Shown here: positions 9,614 to 15,783 of the stretch, piece by piece
Position numbering within the stretch: position 1 is the first letter of the stretch
Layout of the letters: the number at the start of each line of letters is the position of its first letter
Origin: Balneolaceae bacterium
Lineage (GTDB): Bacteria > Bacteroidota > Rhodothermia > Balneolales > Balneolaceae
Assembly: GCA_007129085.1 (NCBI GenBank)
Contig: SKWF01000291.1
Span: forward strand, 1 to 16,304
Reading direction: 5' to 3'
Length of the DNA stretch: 16,304 bases
Made by a program: the position numbers and the translations under genes
The notes under the pieces: model-generated
Database searches by the model: none
Seen by the model: the letters and a program-made list of their open reading frames with translations, nothing else
Told to the model about the DNA's origin: nothing

Positions 9614-10133
9614 AAGTAGCCAGTTTATCGATAATGGATTGAACCACTCTAATATGAGGTTCGTTTTCTACGGGGATGGTAATGTCTGCCTGTTCATAAA
9701 GCGGCAGGCGCTCTTTCATCAAGGTCCGGAGTTTTTCCTCCAAGTCAACGCCGGCGAGCATCGGCCGGTTTCTGCCGCCCTTCAACCGCGTTAAAAGTAC
9801 GGATATTGGAACCTGCAGAAAAACAGTTATCCCAACGTTTTTCAGGTGATCCACAATTTCCTGGTTTTGCAGGGAGCCGCCACCAAGTGCAATAACGCCA
9901 CTGAGTTTTTCCGCTTCGCTTATCAAGAGGTCTTTTTCAACATTTCGAAAATAACCTTCTCCCTTATGGTTGAAAATTTCAGGGATCTTCATTTGCTCCT
10001 GTTTTTCAATTAAGTTGTCGAGGTCATGAAAAGGGACATTCAATTTTTTTGCCAACATTTTGCCGACCGTGCTTTTGCCCGATCCCATCATACCACATAA
10101 AAAAACAGGTTTTGAAAGCGTTAATTTCGTCAT
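9603..10133 (-). CDS. aroK: Shikimate kinase
   Basis: This enzyme phosphorylates shikimate to shikimate-3-phosphate using ATP, in the cytoplasm. It is 176 aa, the usual size. It has the P-loop GMMGSGKST at 14-22, the shikimate-binding DLDNLIE beginning at Asp37, FRNVEK with Arg63, and the GGG turn at 84-86. The lid RNRPML at 121-126 has an Arg that contacts ATP, and ERLPLYEQAD at 141-150 carries the C-terminal substrate-side Arg142. The start codon overlaps the stop of the NFACT gene by 4 nt (ATGA), and the 3' end overlaps aroB by 11 nt, so the three genes appear translationally coupled. Whether the protein should be called AroK or AroL cannot be settled from sequence; aroK is used because of the aroKB arrangement. 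Confidence 0.96.
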   Translation of the reverse strand: MTKLTLSKPVFLCGMMGSGKSTVGKMLAKKLNVPFHDLDNLIEKQEQMKIPEIFNHKGEGYFRNVEKDLLISEAEKLSGVIALGGGSLQNQEIVDHLKNVGITVFLQVPISVLLTRLKGGRNRPMLAGVDLEEKLRTLMKERLPLYEQADITIPVENEPHIRVVQSIIDKLATYEH

Positions 10134-11716
10134 GATTGGAGTTTCATAGGTTTTACCAATTCCACTTCTTCTTGCTGTACACGTACAGCTCCCGCGGGCG
10201 CACCTTTCGGTTTATTAATATACTTCCGCTTGGTGATGATGACCGGCGCAAGAGAAGAGCCGCGCGCTTTTGAATTCCATGCGGCAACGGCTGCCGTTTT
10301 TAGCAGCACTTTTCTAGGGGGCATGTCTTTATTGTTATTCATCCGAATCACGACGTGAGATCCACCCACTCCGCGTGCATGTAGCCATACATCTTCTTTA
10401 TGAGCTCTTGTGGTAAGTGCGTCATTACTCTTAGCGTTTTTACCGATCCAGATCTCATACCCATCAATTTCAGCCCGGCGAAATGGGAGGGTATCCTTCT
10501 GTTGATTTTGCGAAAGCACTCCAAGTTGATTGAGTTCATCTTTATGCTCATCCATCCAATCATCAAATTGGTAGATTTTCTCCAGGTCTGCGAGAGAATC
10601 CTGCAGCTTTTTCAGTTCTTGAAGATCTTGTTTGATTTTTTTCTGCCGCTTTTTTGCCTCATCCACCCGTTTAATAGCATTGGATGATTTGCCGTAATAG
10701 TACTGCGCATTTTCAGCGATCGATTTCTGTCCTTTCAGAGAAATTTCCACGGGTTGGTTGTCATCGTAGAAATTGGTGAGCTCGATCGATTCTGTTCCGG
10801 TATCAACATTCAGATGGGCATTTGCCATCAAAATATGGCCGTACTGTTCATACTTTTCGGCTCTTTCGAGTGCTTTATCGGCATCTTCCAGCTGGGAAAG
10901 GGTGCGTTTAGCTTTTTTAATCTCCTTTTTGATTCTCGGCATCACGGATTGGTAGCGAGATGTCATTCTCCGTTCGCGTGATGTTTTGTAGTAGGCGTAA
11001 CGAATAGCCTCGTTACAATTATCGAATACTTTACGTGTTGGCAGTGGAAGAAGATCTTCCGGCAGCAGGCAGATATGGCCGTTCTCTAAAATCCGGAATT
11101 CTGCCCTGCTTTCAAGAGCATCGGTTAACTTGTTTGTTACCTTTTTGATTTCCTCGACCGGTTTCTCATCAAGCTCATAATGTTCGATGATATCAGGAAT
11201 TAGTTGTCTCGGAAATTTCCCGTCTACTTTTGTAATTACACGTTTCGGCTTCCAGTCAGGATTTAGTTCAGCCGGTGGTTTCGGTGCTCTGGGTTCCGGT
11301 TCTGTTTCACCTTCCCACTTTTCCGGATCTTTGAAAGACTCCTTGATGATTCCGTCTTCAACCAAAAATACATTGGGTTTGTTACCAAAGAGCTGGAAGA
11401 GGAGCTTTTTATCATTGTGAAACCAAAATGTTACAAAACGGTCATTATCGGCGAGCGAAACATTTTTTATTTTTTCTCCTTTATGGGTATCGAAGAATGT
11501 GGTGACGTTCGACTTTTTTGGAGCACGATATTTATCGGCAAAAAGTGCCGTCTCGTTGTTATGAGTACTTAAAATAACTCTTAATTTTTCATCACCGTTA
11601 TGTAAGTATCCTTCCCAGACATTTTTGTGCGGGGAGTAACTAAAATCAAATTCAGCCTCCTTACATTTGAAATTGAGGTGTTTGGTTAGATATATTAAAG
11701 TATAAAAGTTATTCAT
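10130..11716 (-). CDS. rqcH: NFACT family ribosome quality control protein (RqcH/Rqc2-like)
   Basis: This 528-aa protein has NFACT architecture. An NFACT-N domain spans ~1-190. Its NDR at 91-93 aligns in position with the Asp-Arg pair that RqcH needs for tRNA contact; that alignment is from memory. A helix-hairpin-helix-like segment follows (~165-245), then a long charged coiled coil (~255-395) broken by YGHILMANAHL. The NFACT-R domain covers ~408-528, with WLHARGVGGSHVVIR at 444-458. Family members bind obstructed 50S subunits carrying peptidyl-tRNA and add C-terminal alanine tails that mark the nascent chain for degradation. Some were first named fibronectin-binding proteins. The start is fixed by an in-frame stop at 11735-11737. 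It is the first gene of the minus operon. Substrate tailing is inferred from the family. Confidence 0.88.
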   Translation of the reverse strand: MNNFYTLIYLTKHLNFKCKEAEFDFSYSPHKNVWEGYLHNGDEKLRVILSTHNNETALFADKYRAPKKSNVTTFFDTHKGEKIKNVSLADNDRFVTFWFHNDKKLLFQLFGNKPNVFLVEDGIIKESFKDPEKWEGETEPEPRAPKPPAELNPDWKPKRVITKVDGKFPRQLIPDIIEHYELDEKPVEEIKKVTNKLTDALESRAEFRILENGHICLLPEDLLPLPTRKVFDNCNEAIRYAYYKTSRERRMTSRYQSVMPRIKKEIKKAKRTLSQLEDADKALERAEKYEQYGHILMANAHLNVDTGTESIELTNFYDDNQPVEISLKGQKSIAENAQYYYGKSSNAIKRVDEAKKRQKKIKQDLQELKKLQDSLADLEKIYQFDDWMDEHKDELNQLGVLSQNQQKDTLPFRRAEIDGYEIWIGKNAKSNDALTTRAHKEDVWLHARGVGGSHVVIRMNNNKDMPPRKVLLKTAAVAAWNSKARGSSLAPVIITKRKYINKPKGAPAGAVRVQQEEVELVKPMKLQS

Positions 11717-11758
11717 AGCAGAGAGTACAAACCATCAATGTAATAGGAAACAAGTTAT
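11717..11758. promoter_or_regulatory. Divergent intergenic region between the NFACT gene and the 216-aa gene
   Basis: Only 42 bp separate two divergent start codons, and both starts are pinned by close upstream in-frame stops. Promoters for both sides must therefore lie here or reach into the opposite coding region. Leftward, the best sigma70-like match is TTGATT-N18-TATAAC on the minus strand (11754-11783). A TTTG at 11728-11731 also exists but lacks a paired -33 element. Rightward, a TACATTTG -7-type box (11662-11669) sits inside the NFACT gene without a -33 partner. None is as good as the two promoters near 12700-12830, so only the divergent layout is firm. Confidence 0.35.
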
Positions 11759-12409
11759 ATGGAATACCCAATATTTCAATCAATTGTTAATAAGATAGAT
11801 GGGTCATTAAGCAAGAGAAATATAAACGTAACGAAATTTAGAACTTGGGAGGAACCGCAAATAAATGCTGCGGGGCTCGAGATTATGATTGATCTGAGCG
11901 ATACCACCCATTATTTAAAGTCACTATCAATCAATTTTGATTGGGATCGTTTTCGGGAAGCATCGCTTGCCCGCCAAATGGAGGGGACCGATAAACATCC
12001 GGCTTTAAAATCCGACCGATTTAATACGACAACTATTTCTCCGGTTATTGACGTTGAATTATCATGGCATTTTAAAGAAGATCGCTGCCAGCCGACTGAA
12101 TCAAACGGAGAAGCGAATTACAGAATTCAGATGGCGAGTGAATGGATGGATCATGCCAGTAAAAAGGTTAACGAGCTACTGGCTTCCGATGATATAATTA
12201 CCCGCTGGCATCTCGAAATTGACGGAGATGCCAATGGTAGATATCTCACCGCAATTAATCTTATTTCGTATTTCCAATTCACAATGAGCGAACTGAACAG
12301 TTTGCAGGAAGTACACCATTTTGTAAGTCGCCGATTAACACATTTGCTCTACAGAGCGAAAAAGATTGTGGAAATTGTTGATGAAAGTGTAGCTGTTCCT
12401 GCAGCCTGA
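11759..12409 (+). CDS. Unrecognised 216-aa cytoplasmic protein
   Basis: I do not recognise this family. It is 216 aa, without a signal peptide, membrane segment or known catalytic motif. The N-terminal half is mixed alpha/beta with several Trp and His residues (FDWDRFREASLAR at ~60-72, VELSWHFKED at ~99-108). A central acidic stretch follows (ASDDIITRWHLEIDGDANGR, ~142-161), and then a C-terminal helical half rich in Ser, His and Arg (~165-210). The start is fixed by an in-frame TAG at 11744-11746. The gene stands alone on the plus strand, diverging 42 bp from the NFACT operon and ending just before a terminator. Codon use and base composition look like the neighbours, so recent transfer is not indicated. 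It could be a lineage-specific conserved protein; no function is proposed. Confidence 0.8.
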   Translation: MEYPIFQSIVNKIDGSLSKRNINVTKFRTWEEPQINAAGLEIMIDLSDTTHYLKSLSINFDWDRFREASLARQMEGTDKHPALKSDRFNTTTISPVIDVELSWHFKEDRCQPTESNGEANYRIQMASEWMDHASKKVNELLASDDIITRWHLEIDGDANGRYLTAINLISYFQFTMSELNSLQEVHHFVSRRLTHLLYRAKKIVEIVDESVAVPAA

Positions 12410-12433
12410 AACATGCAATTACTGTATATAAAA

Positions 12434-12458
12434 AAAGGACACGCATTGCGTGTCCTTT
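12434..12458. terminator. Bidirectional intrinsic terminator between convergent genes
   Basis: A perfect inverted repeat has an 11-bp stem (AAAGGACACGC / GCGTGTCCTTT) and a 3-nt loop (ATT). It sits 25 nt after the 216-aa gene and 30 nt past the stop of the convergent small gene. A-rich sequence on the left (12430-12436) gives a good U-tract for minus-strand RNA. On the plus strand the stem is followed by TTTAAAACTTTTC, a weaker U-tract. It probably serves both genes and is stronger for the minus one. Confidence 0.9.
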
Positions 12459-12488
12459 AAAACTTTTCTTTACGTCAATAAGTGAGCA

Positions 12489-12581
12489 TTAACTCTTCTT
12501 CTTATGTCGATTTTTTCGAAGTCGCTTTTTTCTTTTGTGCTTAGCAATCTTAGCGCGTTTTCTTTTCTTTCCGCTTGGCAT
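12489..12581 (-). CDS. AURKAIP1/COX24 domain (mS38-like) small basic protein
   Basis: This 30-aa ORF is short enough to be missed by automated gene calling. The product is almost entirely Lys/Arg: MPSGKKRKRAKIAKHKRKKR at 1-20, then LRKNRHKKKS. This composition and the K-R-LRKNRHKKK ending match the bacterial AURKAIP1/COX24 (DUF1713) proteins common in Bacteroidota. Their mitochondrial relatives are the small-subunit ribosomal protein mS38. The likely role is rRNA binding in the ribosome (inference from the family). Three features outside the ORF support a real gene: an excellent upstream promoter (12679-12709), a strong terminator 30 nt past its stop, and no other gene in this gap. The leader TTTTGGGTGATTATTT has no classical Shine-Dalgarno sequence. 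Confidence 0.9.
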   Translation of the reverse strand: MPSGKKRKRAKIAKHKRKKRLRKNRHKKKS

Positions 12582-12622
12582 AAATAATCACCCAAAACTT
12601 TAGGTTAAATTTTTTGTTTACT

Positions 12623-12644
12623 GCGGGTGATATTTAATCACCGC
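12623..12644 (-). promoter_or_regulatory. Hairpin in the leader of the AURKAIP1/COX24-like gene
   Basis: GGTGAT (12626-12631) and ATCACC (12637-12642) form a 6-bp stem with a 5-nt loop. Two more G-C pairs extend it if G12625 bulges. The hairpin lies about 40 nt upstream of the start codon, inside the predicted ~90-nt 5' UTR. A second ATCACCC copy (12587-12593), next to the start, can pair over 7 bp with the GGGTGAT arm at 12625-12631, giving a mutually exclusive fold. Control of translation is inferred. Confidence 0.45.
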
Positions 12645-12678
12645 GCTAATAGATCCGTAAAATAGGAAAAATACGTCA

Positions 12679-12709
12679 CAAATCTATATCTGCTCTTAAG
12701 TTGACCAAA
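12679..12709 (-). promoter_or_regulatory. Bacteroidota-type promoter for the small AURKAIP1/COX24-like gene
   Basis: On the minus strand, TTTG (12706-12709) is followed by exactly 19 nt and then TAGATTTG (12679-12686). This is a full match to the known Bacteroidota housekeeping consensus TTTG-N19-TAnnTTTG. Transcription should start near 12672-12674, giving a leader of about 90 nt before the ATG at 12581. No gene other than the 30-aa ORF lies downstream before the terminator, so the promoter supports that ORF. Confidence 0.8.
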
Positions 12710-12796
12710 AAATTCTCACCGTGATAATTAATGATATATCGAACCGAAGATGCATACTAAAGGTTGCGATAGATTTAGAAGGATAGTGGAAATGAT

Positions 12797-12827
12797 TCTG
12801 AATCGAAAAGCAAAATCGCTATCTTTG
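12797..12827 (+). promoter_or_regulatory. Bacteroidota-type promoter for the lysC-dapBAD operon
   Basis: TCTG (12797-12800), a 19-nt spacer and TATCTTTG (12820-12827) match the Bacteroidota consensus, with one mismatch in the -33 box. Transcription should start near 12833, leaving only about 20 nt of leader before the lysC ATG. That is too short for a lysine riboswitch or attenuator, so any lysine control is more likely allosteric or by a DNA-binding protein. No operator was identified. Confidence 0.75.
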
Positions 12828-12852
12828 AAGGCTTAAAACAATTTGATAAAAC

Positions 12853-14211
12853 ATGCCTGATTTAATTAAAGTAGCCAAGTTTGGCGGAACCAGTATGGCG
12901 AATGCTCAAGCCATGCAGCGATGCGCTAATATTATTGCAGATGATCCCGATAAAAAAGTGATTGTTGTGAGCGCAACATCGGGGACGACCAACTTATTGA
13001 CTCAAATTTGCGAGTCGCCTATAGACAGTGAACGCCTGGAGCACATTCAAGAAATTCGCGATAAACACTCTGTAATTTGTGCTGAACTGAAGAACAGTGA
13101 TTCGCTTACGCGTCAAATATCGGAGATTATCGACACCCTGGAAGAGATGGTGATTGGTGCCGGAATTATGAACATGCAGATGAGAGACGAAGTACTGGCT
13201 TTTGGGGAACGCCTCTCTTCACTCTTGTTTACGGAATTTTTGAAGGAACAGTCACCCGAAGCACAATGGGTTGATGCTCGGGAAGTAATGAAGACAGATA
13301 CTCTTCATGGAAATGCAGAGCCGAATATAGATGCGATAGCAGAAAATGCTGCATCAAAATGGCTGCCATTGATTAAAAATCATCGCCTGGTAACGCAGGG
13401 ATTTATCGGGTCATCCGATAATGGAGTAACCACAACGCTGGGACGCGGAGGTAGCGACTATTCTGCCGCTCTCTTTGCAGAAGGGCTGGACGCCGATGTT
13501 TTGGAGATTTGGACGGATGTTACCGCTATTTACACTACAGACCCGAGAATTGTAGATGATGCAAAACCGATTACCGAAATTAGTTTTGATGAAGCGGCAG
13601 AGCTTTCCGTTTTTGGAGCAAAGGTTCTCCATCCGGCCACGTTAAAGCCGGCTATTCGGAAGCAGGTTCGAGTATATGTAGGATCGAGTATTCGGCCGGA
13701 TCAACCCGGAACGTGGATCGTAAAAGAGACAAAATCAAACCCGGTAATTCGCGCAATTAGCTTGCGACGAAATCAAACGCTGTTAAATGTCCACAGTTTG
13801 GATATGCTGCACCGATTCGGTTTTTTAGCACGCCTTTTTGAAACGTTGGCGAAGTATAAAATCAGCGTTGACCTGGTAACTACAAGTGAGGTAAGTGTGT
13901 CTCTAACGCTTGATACCGATATTCAATCAGATGGGAAGCATCGGTTAACAGATAAAGTACTGGACGAGCTAAGAGAGTTCTGTGATGTGAAAATCGAAAA
14001 AGGATTGTCTTTAATCGCAGTAGTGGGTAATAATTTGCACGCAACGGCCGGATTAAGTGGTCCCGTTTTTGGTGCGTTGGAAAATATAAATGTTCGCTTG
14101 ATCTGCCACGGTGCAAGCTCCCACAATCTCTGCTTTTTGGTTAAGGAAGAGCAGGCAGAAGATGTAGTAAAAATTCTGCACAGTAAATTTATAACACAGA
14201 AGAATTCGTAA
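12853..14211 (+). CDS. lysC: Aspartate kinase, monofunctional, lysine-sensitive type
   Basis: This enzyme phosphorylates aspartate to aspartyl-4-phosphate, the entry step to lysine, threonine, methionine and diaminopimelate. It is 452 aa, close to E. coli LysC. The kinase domain (~1-295) has KFGGTSM at 9-15, FGERLSS at 117-123, GRGGSDYSA at 197-205 and TTDPR at 228-232. Two ACT domains follow (~310-380 and ~388-450). The lysine pocket region resembles E. coli LysC at the same numbering: Met318, Gly323, Phe324, Leu325, Val339, Asp340, Ser345 and Glu346 are present, but position 321 is Arg rather than Ser (comparison from memory). Feedback inhibition by lysine is therefore likely. No homoserine dehydrogenase domain is fused. 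An in-frame TAA at 12847-12849 fixes the start. It is the first gene of the operon, and dapB follows after 13 nt. Confidence 0.96.
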   Translation: MPDLIKVAKFGGTSMANAQAMQRCANIIADDPDKKVIVVSATSGTTNLLTQICESPIDSERLEHIQEIRDKHSVICAELKNSDSLTRQISEIIDTLEEMVIGAGIMNMQMRDEVLAFGERLSSLLFTEFLKEQSPEAQWVDAREVMKTDTLHGNAEPNIDAIAENAASKWLPLIKNHRLVTQGFIGSSDNGVTTTLGRGGSDYSAALFAEGLDADVLEIWTDVTAIYTTDPRIVDDAKPITEISFDEAAELSVFGAKVLHPATLKPAIRKQVRVYVGSSIRPDQPGTWIVKETKSNPVIRAISLRRNQTLLNVHSLDMLHRFGFLARLFETLAKYKISVDLVTTSEVSVSLTLDTDIQSDGKHRLTDKVLDELREFCDVKIEKGLSLIAVVGNNLHATAGLSGPVFGALENINVRLICHGASSHNLCFLVKEEQAEDVVKILHSKFITQKNS

Positions 14212-14224
14212 ACTAACTATATAG

Positions 14225-14899
14225 ATGAAAATTTCAGTTATTGGAACAGGAAAAACCGGCGGGGCTATTGTCGAGTATTTAGGGGACAAAGCTGTGCCGT
14301 TTAATAGTGAAAACCCGCCAACCGTTGATGCTTTGGCTAAAACGGATGCGGCTATTATTTTTGTACCGGGCGATGCTGCCGATGATATTATTGACACAGT
14401 TTTAGAGGCGAAAATTCCCGCAGTTTGGGGCACAACCGGATACAAGTGGCCTAAAGATTTGCCCGATCGGGTAAAAAGTGCAGGTGCGAAATGGGTGATA
14501 GGATCTAACTTTAGTCTTGGAATGAACTTAGTACGGAAATCATTGGAAATGTTCGGTAAGGGGTCATCCCTGCTGGATTCACCGGAGTATCATATTCATG
14601 AGACCCATCACGTTCATAAAAAAGATGCTCCGAGTGGCACAGCAATTTCGTGGCAGGATTGGCTGGATCGCGAAGCTGCAATCTCTTCGAGCCGAGAAGG
14701 GGATGTTAAAGGGATGCATCAGCTCCATATAAAAACAAAAAATGAGTCGATTTACCTGAAGCATGAAGCCCACGACCGAAAGTTATTTGCTGAGGGAGCC
14801 GTTTGGACCGCTGAATATTTGCTGGACAACGGCTATATAGCCCCCGGGGTTTACCAGTTTTCTGCAATTTTTGATGAAGCTTTTAAAAAACAGTTATGA
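14225..14899 (+). CDS. dapB: 4-hydroxy-tetrahydrodipicolinate reductase (short form)
   Basis: This enzyme reduces the DapA product to tetrahydrodipicolinate with NAD(P)H. At 224 aa it is shorter than the usual 240-270 aa. The Rossmann loop GTGKTGG is at 7-13. GTTGY at 69-73 and SNFSLGMN at 94-101 are family landmarks. The catalytic signature ETHHVHKKDAPSGTA is at 126-140, with His128 and Lys132 corresponding to E. coli His159 and Lys163. FAEGAVW at 188-194 is the C-terminal cofactor-side motif. The missing residues are mostly between the glycine loop and GTTG, where the adenine-ribose part of the cofactor binds, so NADH/NADPH preference cannot be predicted. An in-frame TAG directly precedes the ATG, so the shortness is not a start-site error. 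The stop overlaps the dapA start by 4 nt. Confidence 0.93.
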   Translation: MKISVIGTGKTGGAIVEYLGDKAVPFNSENPPTVDALAKTDAAIIFVPGDAADDIIDTVLEAKIPAVWGTTGYKWPKDLPDRVKSAGAKWVIGSNFSLGMNLVRKSLEMFGKGSSLLDSPEYHIHETHHVHKKDAPSGTAISWQDWLDREAAISSSREGDVKGMHQLHIKTKNESIYLKHEAHDRKLFAEGAVWTAEYLLDNGYIAPGVYQFSAIFDEAFKKQL

Positions 14900-15774
14900 A
14901 AGACGTTAAACTTTGGACAGCATTAATTACCCCGATGAGGGAAGGTGGAGGAATCCATTTTGAGGATTTGGAGAAGGTAGTTCGCAGGCAAGAGGAGGCC
15001 GGAAACGGAATTCTTTTGATTGGAAGCACCGGCGAAGGCTTAGCACTTTCTGATGTTGAAAAATATGCGGTTGTCGATTACGTATCGAAAATGAACCCCT
15101 CCGTTCCGCTGATGGTCGGTGTTGGAGGGTTTAACCTGGATCTGCAGAAGAAGTGGATTGACTCCTGTAACATGATGAATATCGATGCCTTTTTGTTGGT
15201 GTCACCACTTTATGCAAAGCCCGGACCGGTTGGCCACGCAGATTGGTTTATGCAACTGATGGATCAATCCGCGAAACCGTGTATGCTTTATAATATCCCC
15301 TCAAGAACGGGTGTGAAAATGTCTGTTGGGGTTTTGAAGGCTGTAAAGAATCATGAGAATTTTTGGTCGGTAAAAGAGGCGAGTGGAAGTATTGACGATT
15401 ACAGTGAGTTTAGGGAAACGTGTCCTAACGTGCCGCTTTTTAGTGGTGATGATGCACTATTGCCGTTTTTCAGTCGAATGGGATGCAGTGGATTGGTATC
15501 TGTATCATCAAATGTATGGCCGAAGGCAACAAGCAGATATGTAGAAAAATGCCTGGACGGAGATACCGAAGCTATGCTGCCGTTGTGGTCTAAAGCAATA
15601 GGGGCTATGTTTTCTTCCCCAAACCCGATACCGGCGAAGGTATTGCTCCATAAAAAAGGAGTTTTGCAGACTGATGTGTTACGAGCGCCATTGACATCAC
15701 GTGAAGTTAACGATATGGATCTGTTGATGGATGCGGATAAAATTATAAACGAATGGTTTAAAAAGGTTAATTAA
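14896..15774 (+). CDS. dapA: 4-hydroxy-tetrahydrodipicolinate synthase
   Basis: This enzyme condenses pyruvate with aspartate semialdehyde, the committed step of the lysine/DAP branch. It is 292 aa, full length for this TIM-barrel class I aldolase family. Key residues are GSTGEG at 43-48 (pyruvate carboxylate binding), Tyr106 in SPLYAKP, Tyr132 in YNIPSRTG (132-139, with Arg137 for substrate carboxylate) and the Schiff-base Lys160 in VKEASG. Position 44 is Ser where E. coli has Thr. The NAL/DHDPS superfamily includes sialate lyases and other aldolases, but the catalytic pattern plus dapB and dapD as neighbours make DapA the clear choice. The start overlaps dapB by 4 nt (ATGA), suggesting translational coupling. 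No Shine-Dalgarno sequence precedes it. Confidence 0.95.
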   Translation: MKDVKLWTALITPMREGGGIHFEDLEKVVRRQEEAGNGILLIGSTGEGLALSDVEKYAVVDYVSKMNPSVPLMVGVGGFNLDLQKKWIDSCNMMNIDAFLLVSPLYAKPGPVGHADWFMQLMDQSAKPCMLYNIPSRTGVKMSVGVLKAVKNHENFWSVKEASGSIDDYSEFRETCPNVPLFSGDDALLPFFSRMGCSGLVSVSSNVWPKATSRYVEKCLDGDTEAMLPLWSKAIGAMFSSPNPIPAKVLLHKKGVLQTDVLRAPLTSREVNDMDLLMDADKIINEWFKKVN

Positions 15775-15783
15775 TAGAATATT

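Noticed and set aside
11662..11669. TACATTTG, a -7-type box on the plus strand upstream of the 216-aa gene
   Set aside because: There is no TTTG-like -33 element at the 19-nt position (ACTA is there), and it lies inside the NFACT coding sequence. It is noted only as a weak candidate within the divergent region entry.
12410..12852. Possible tRNA, CRISPR array, riboswitch or insertion sequence end in the main intergenic region
   Set aside because: I saw no cloverleaf, no spaced direct repeats and no long terminal inverted repeats. The region is explained by the terminator, the small gene, its leader and two promoters.
14053..14445. 130-codon minus-strand ORF across the lysC-dapB junction
   Set aside because: It is antisense to two well-supported genes, has no domain similarity I recognise, and lacks promoter or terminator signals.
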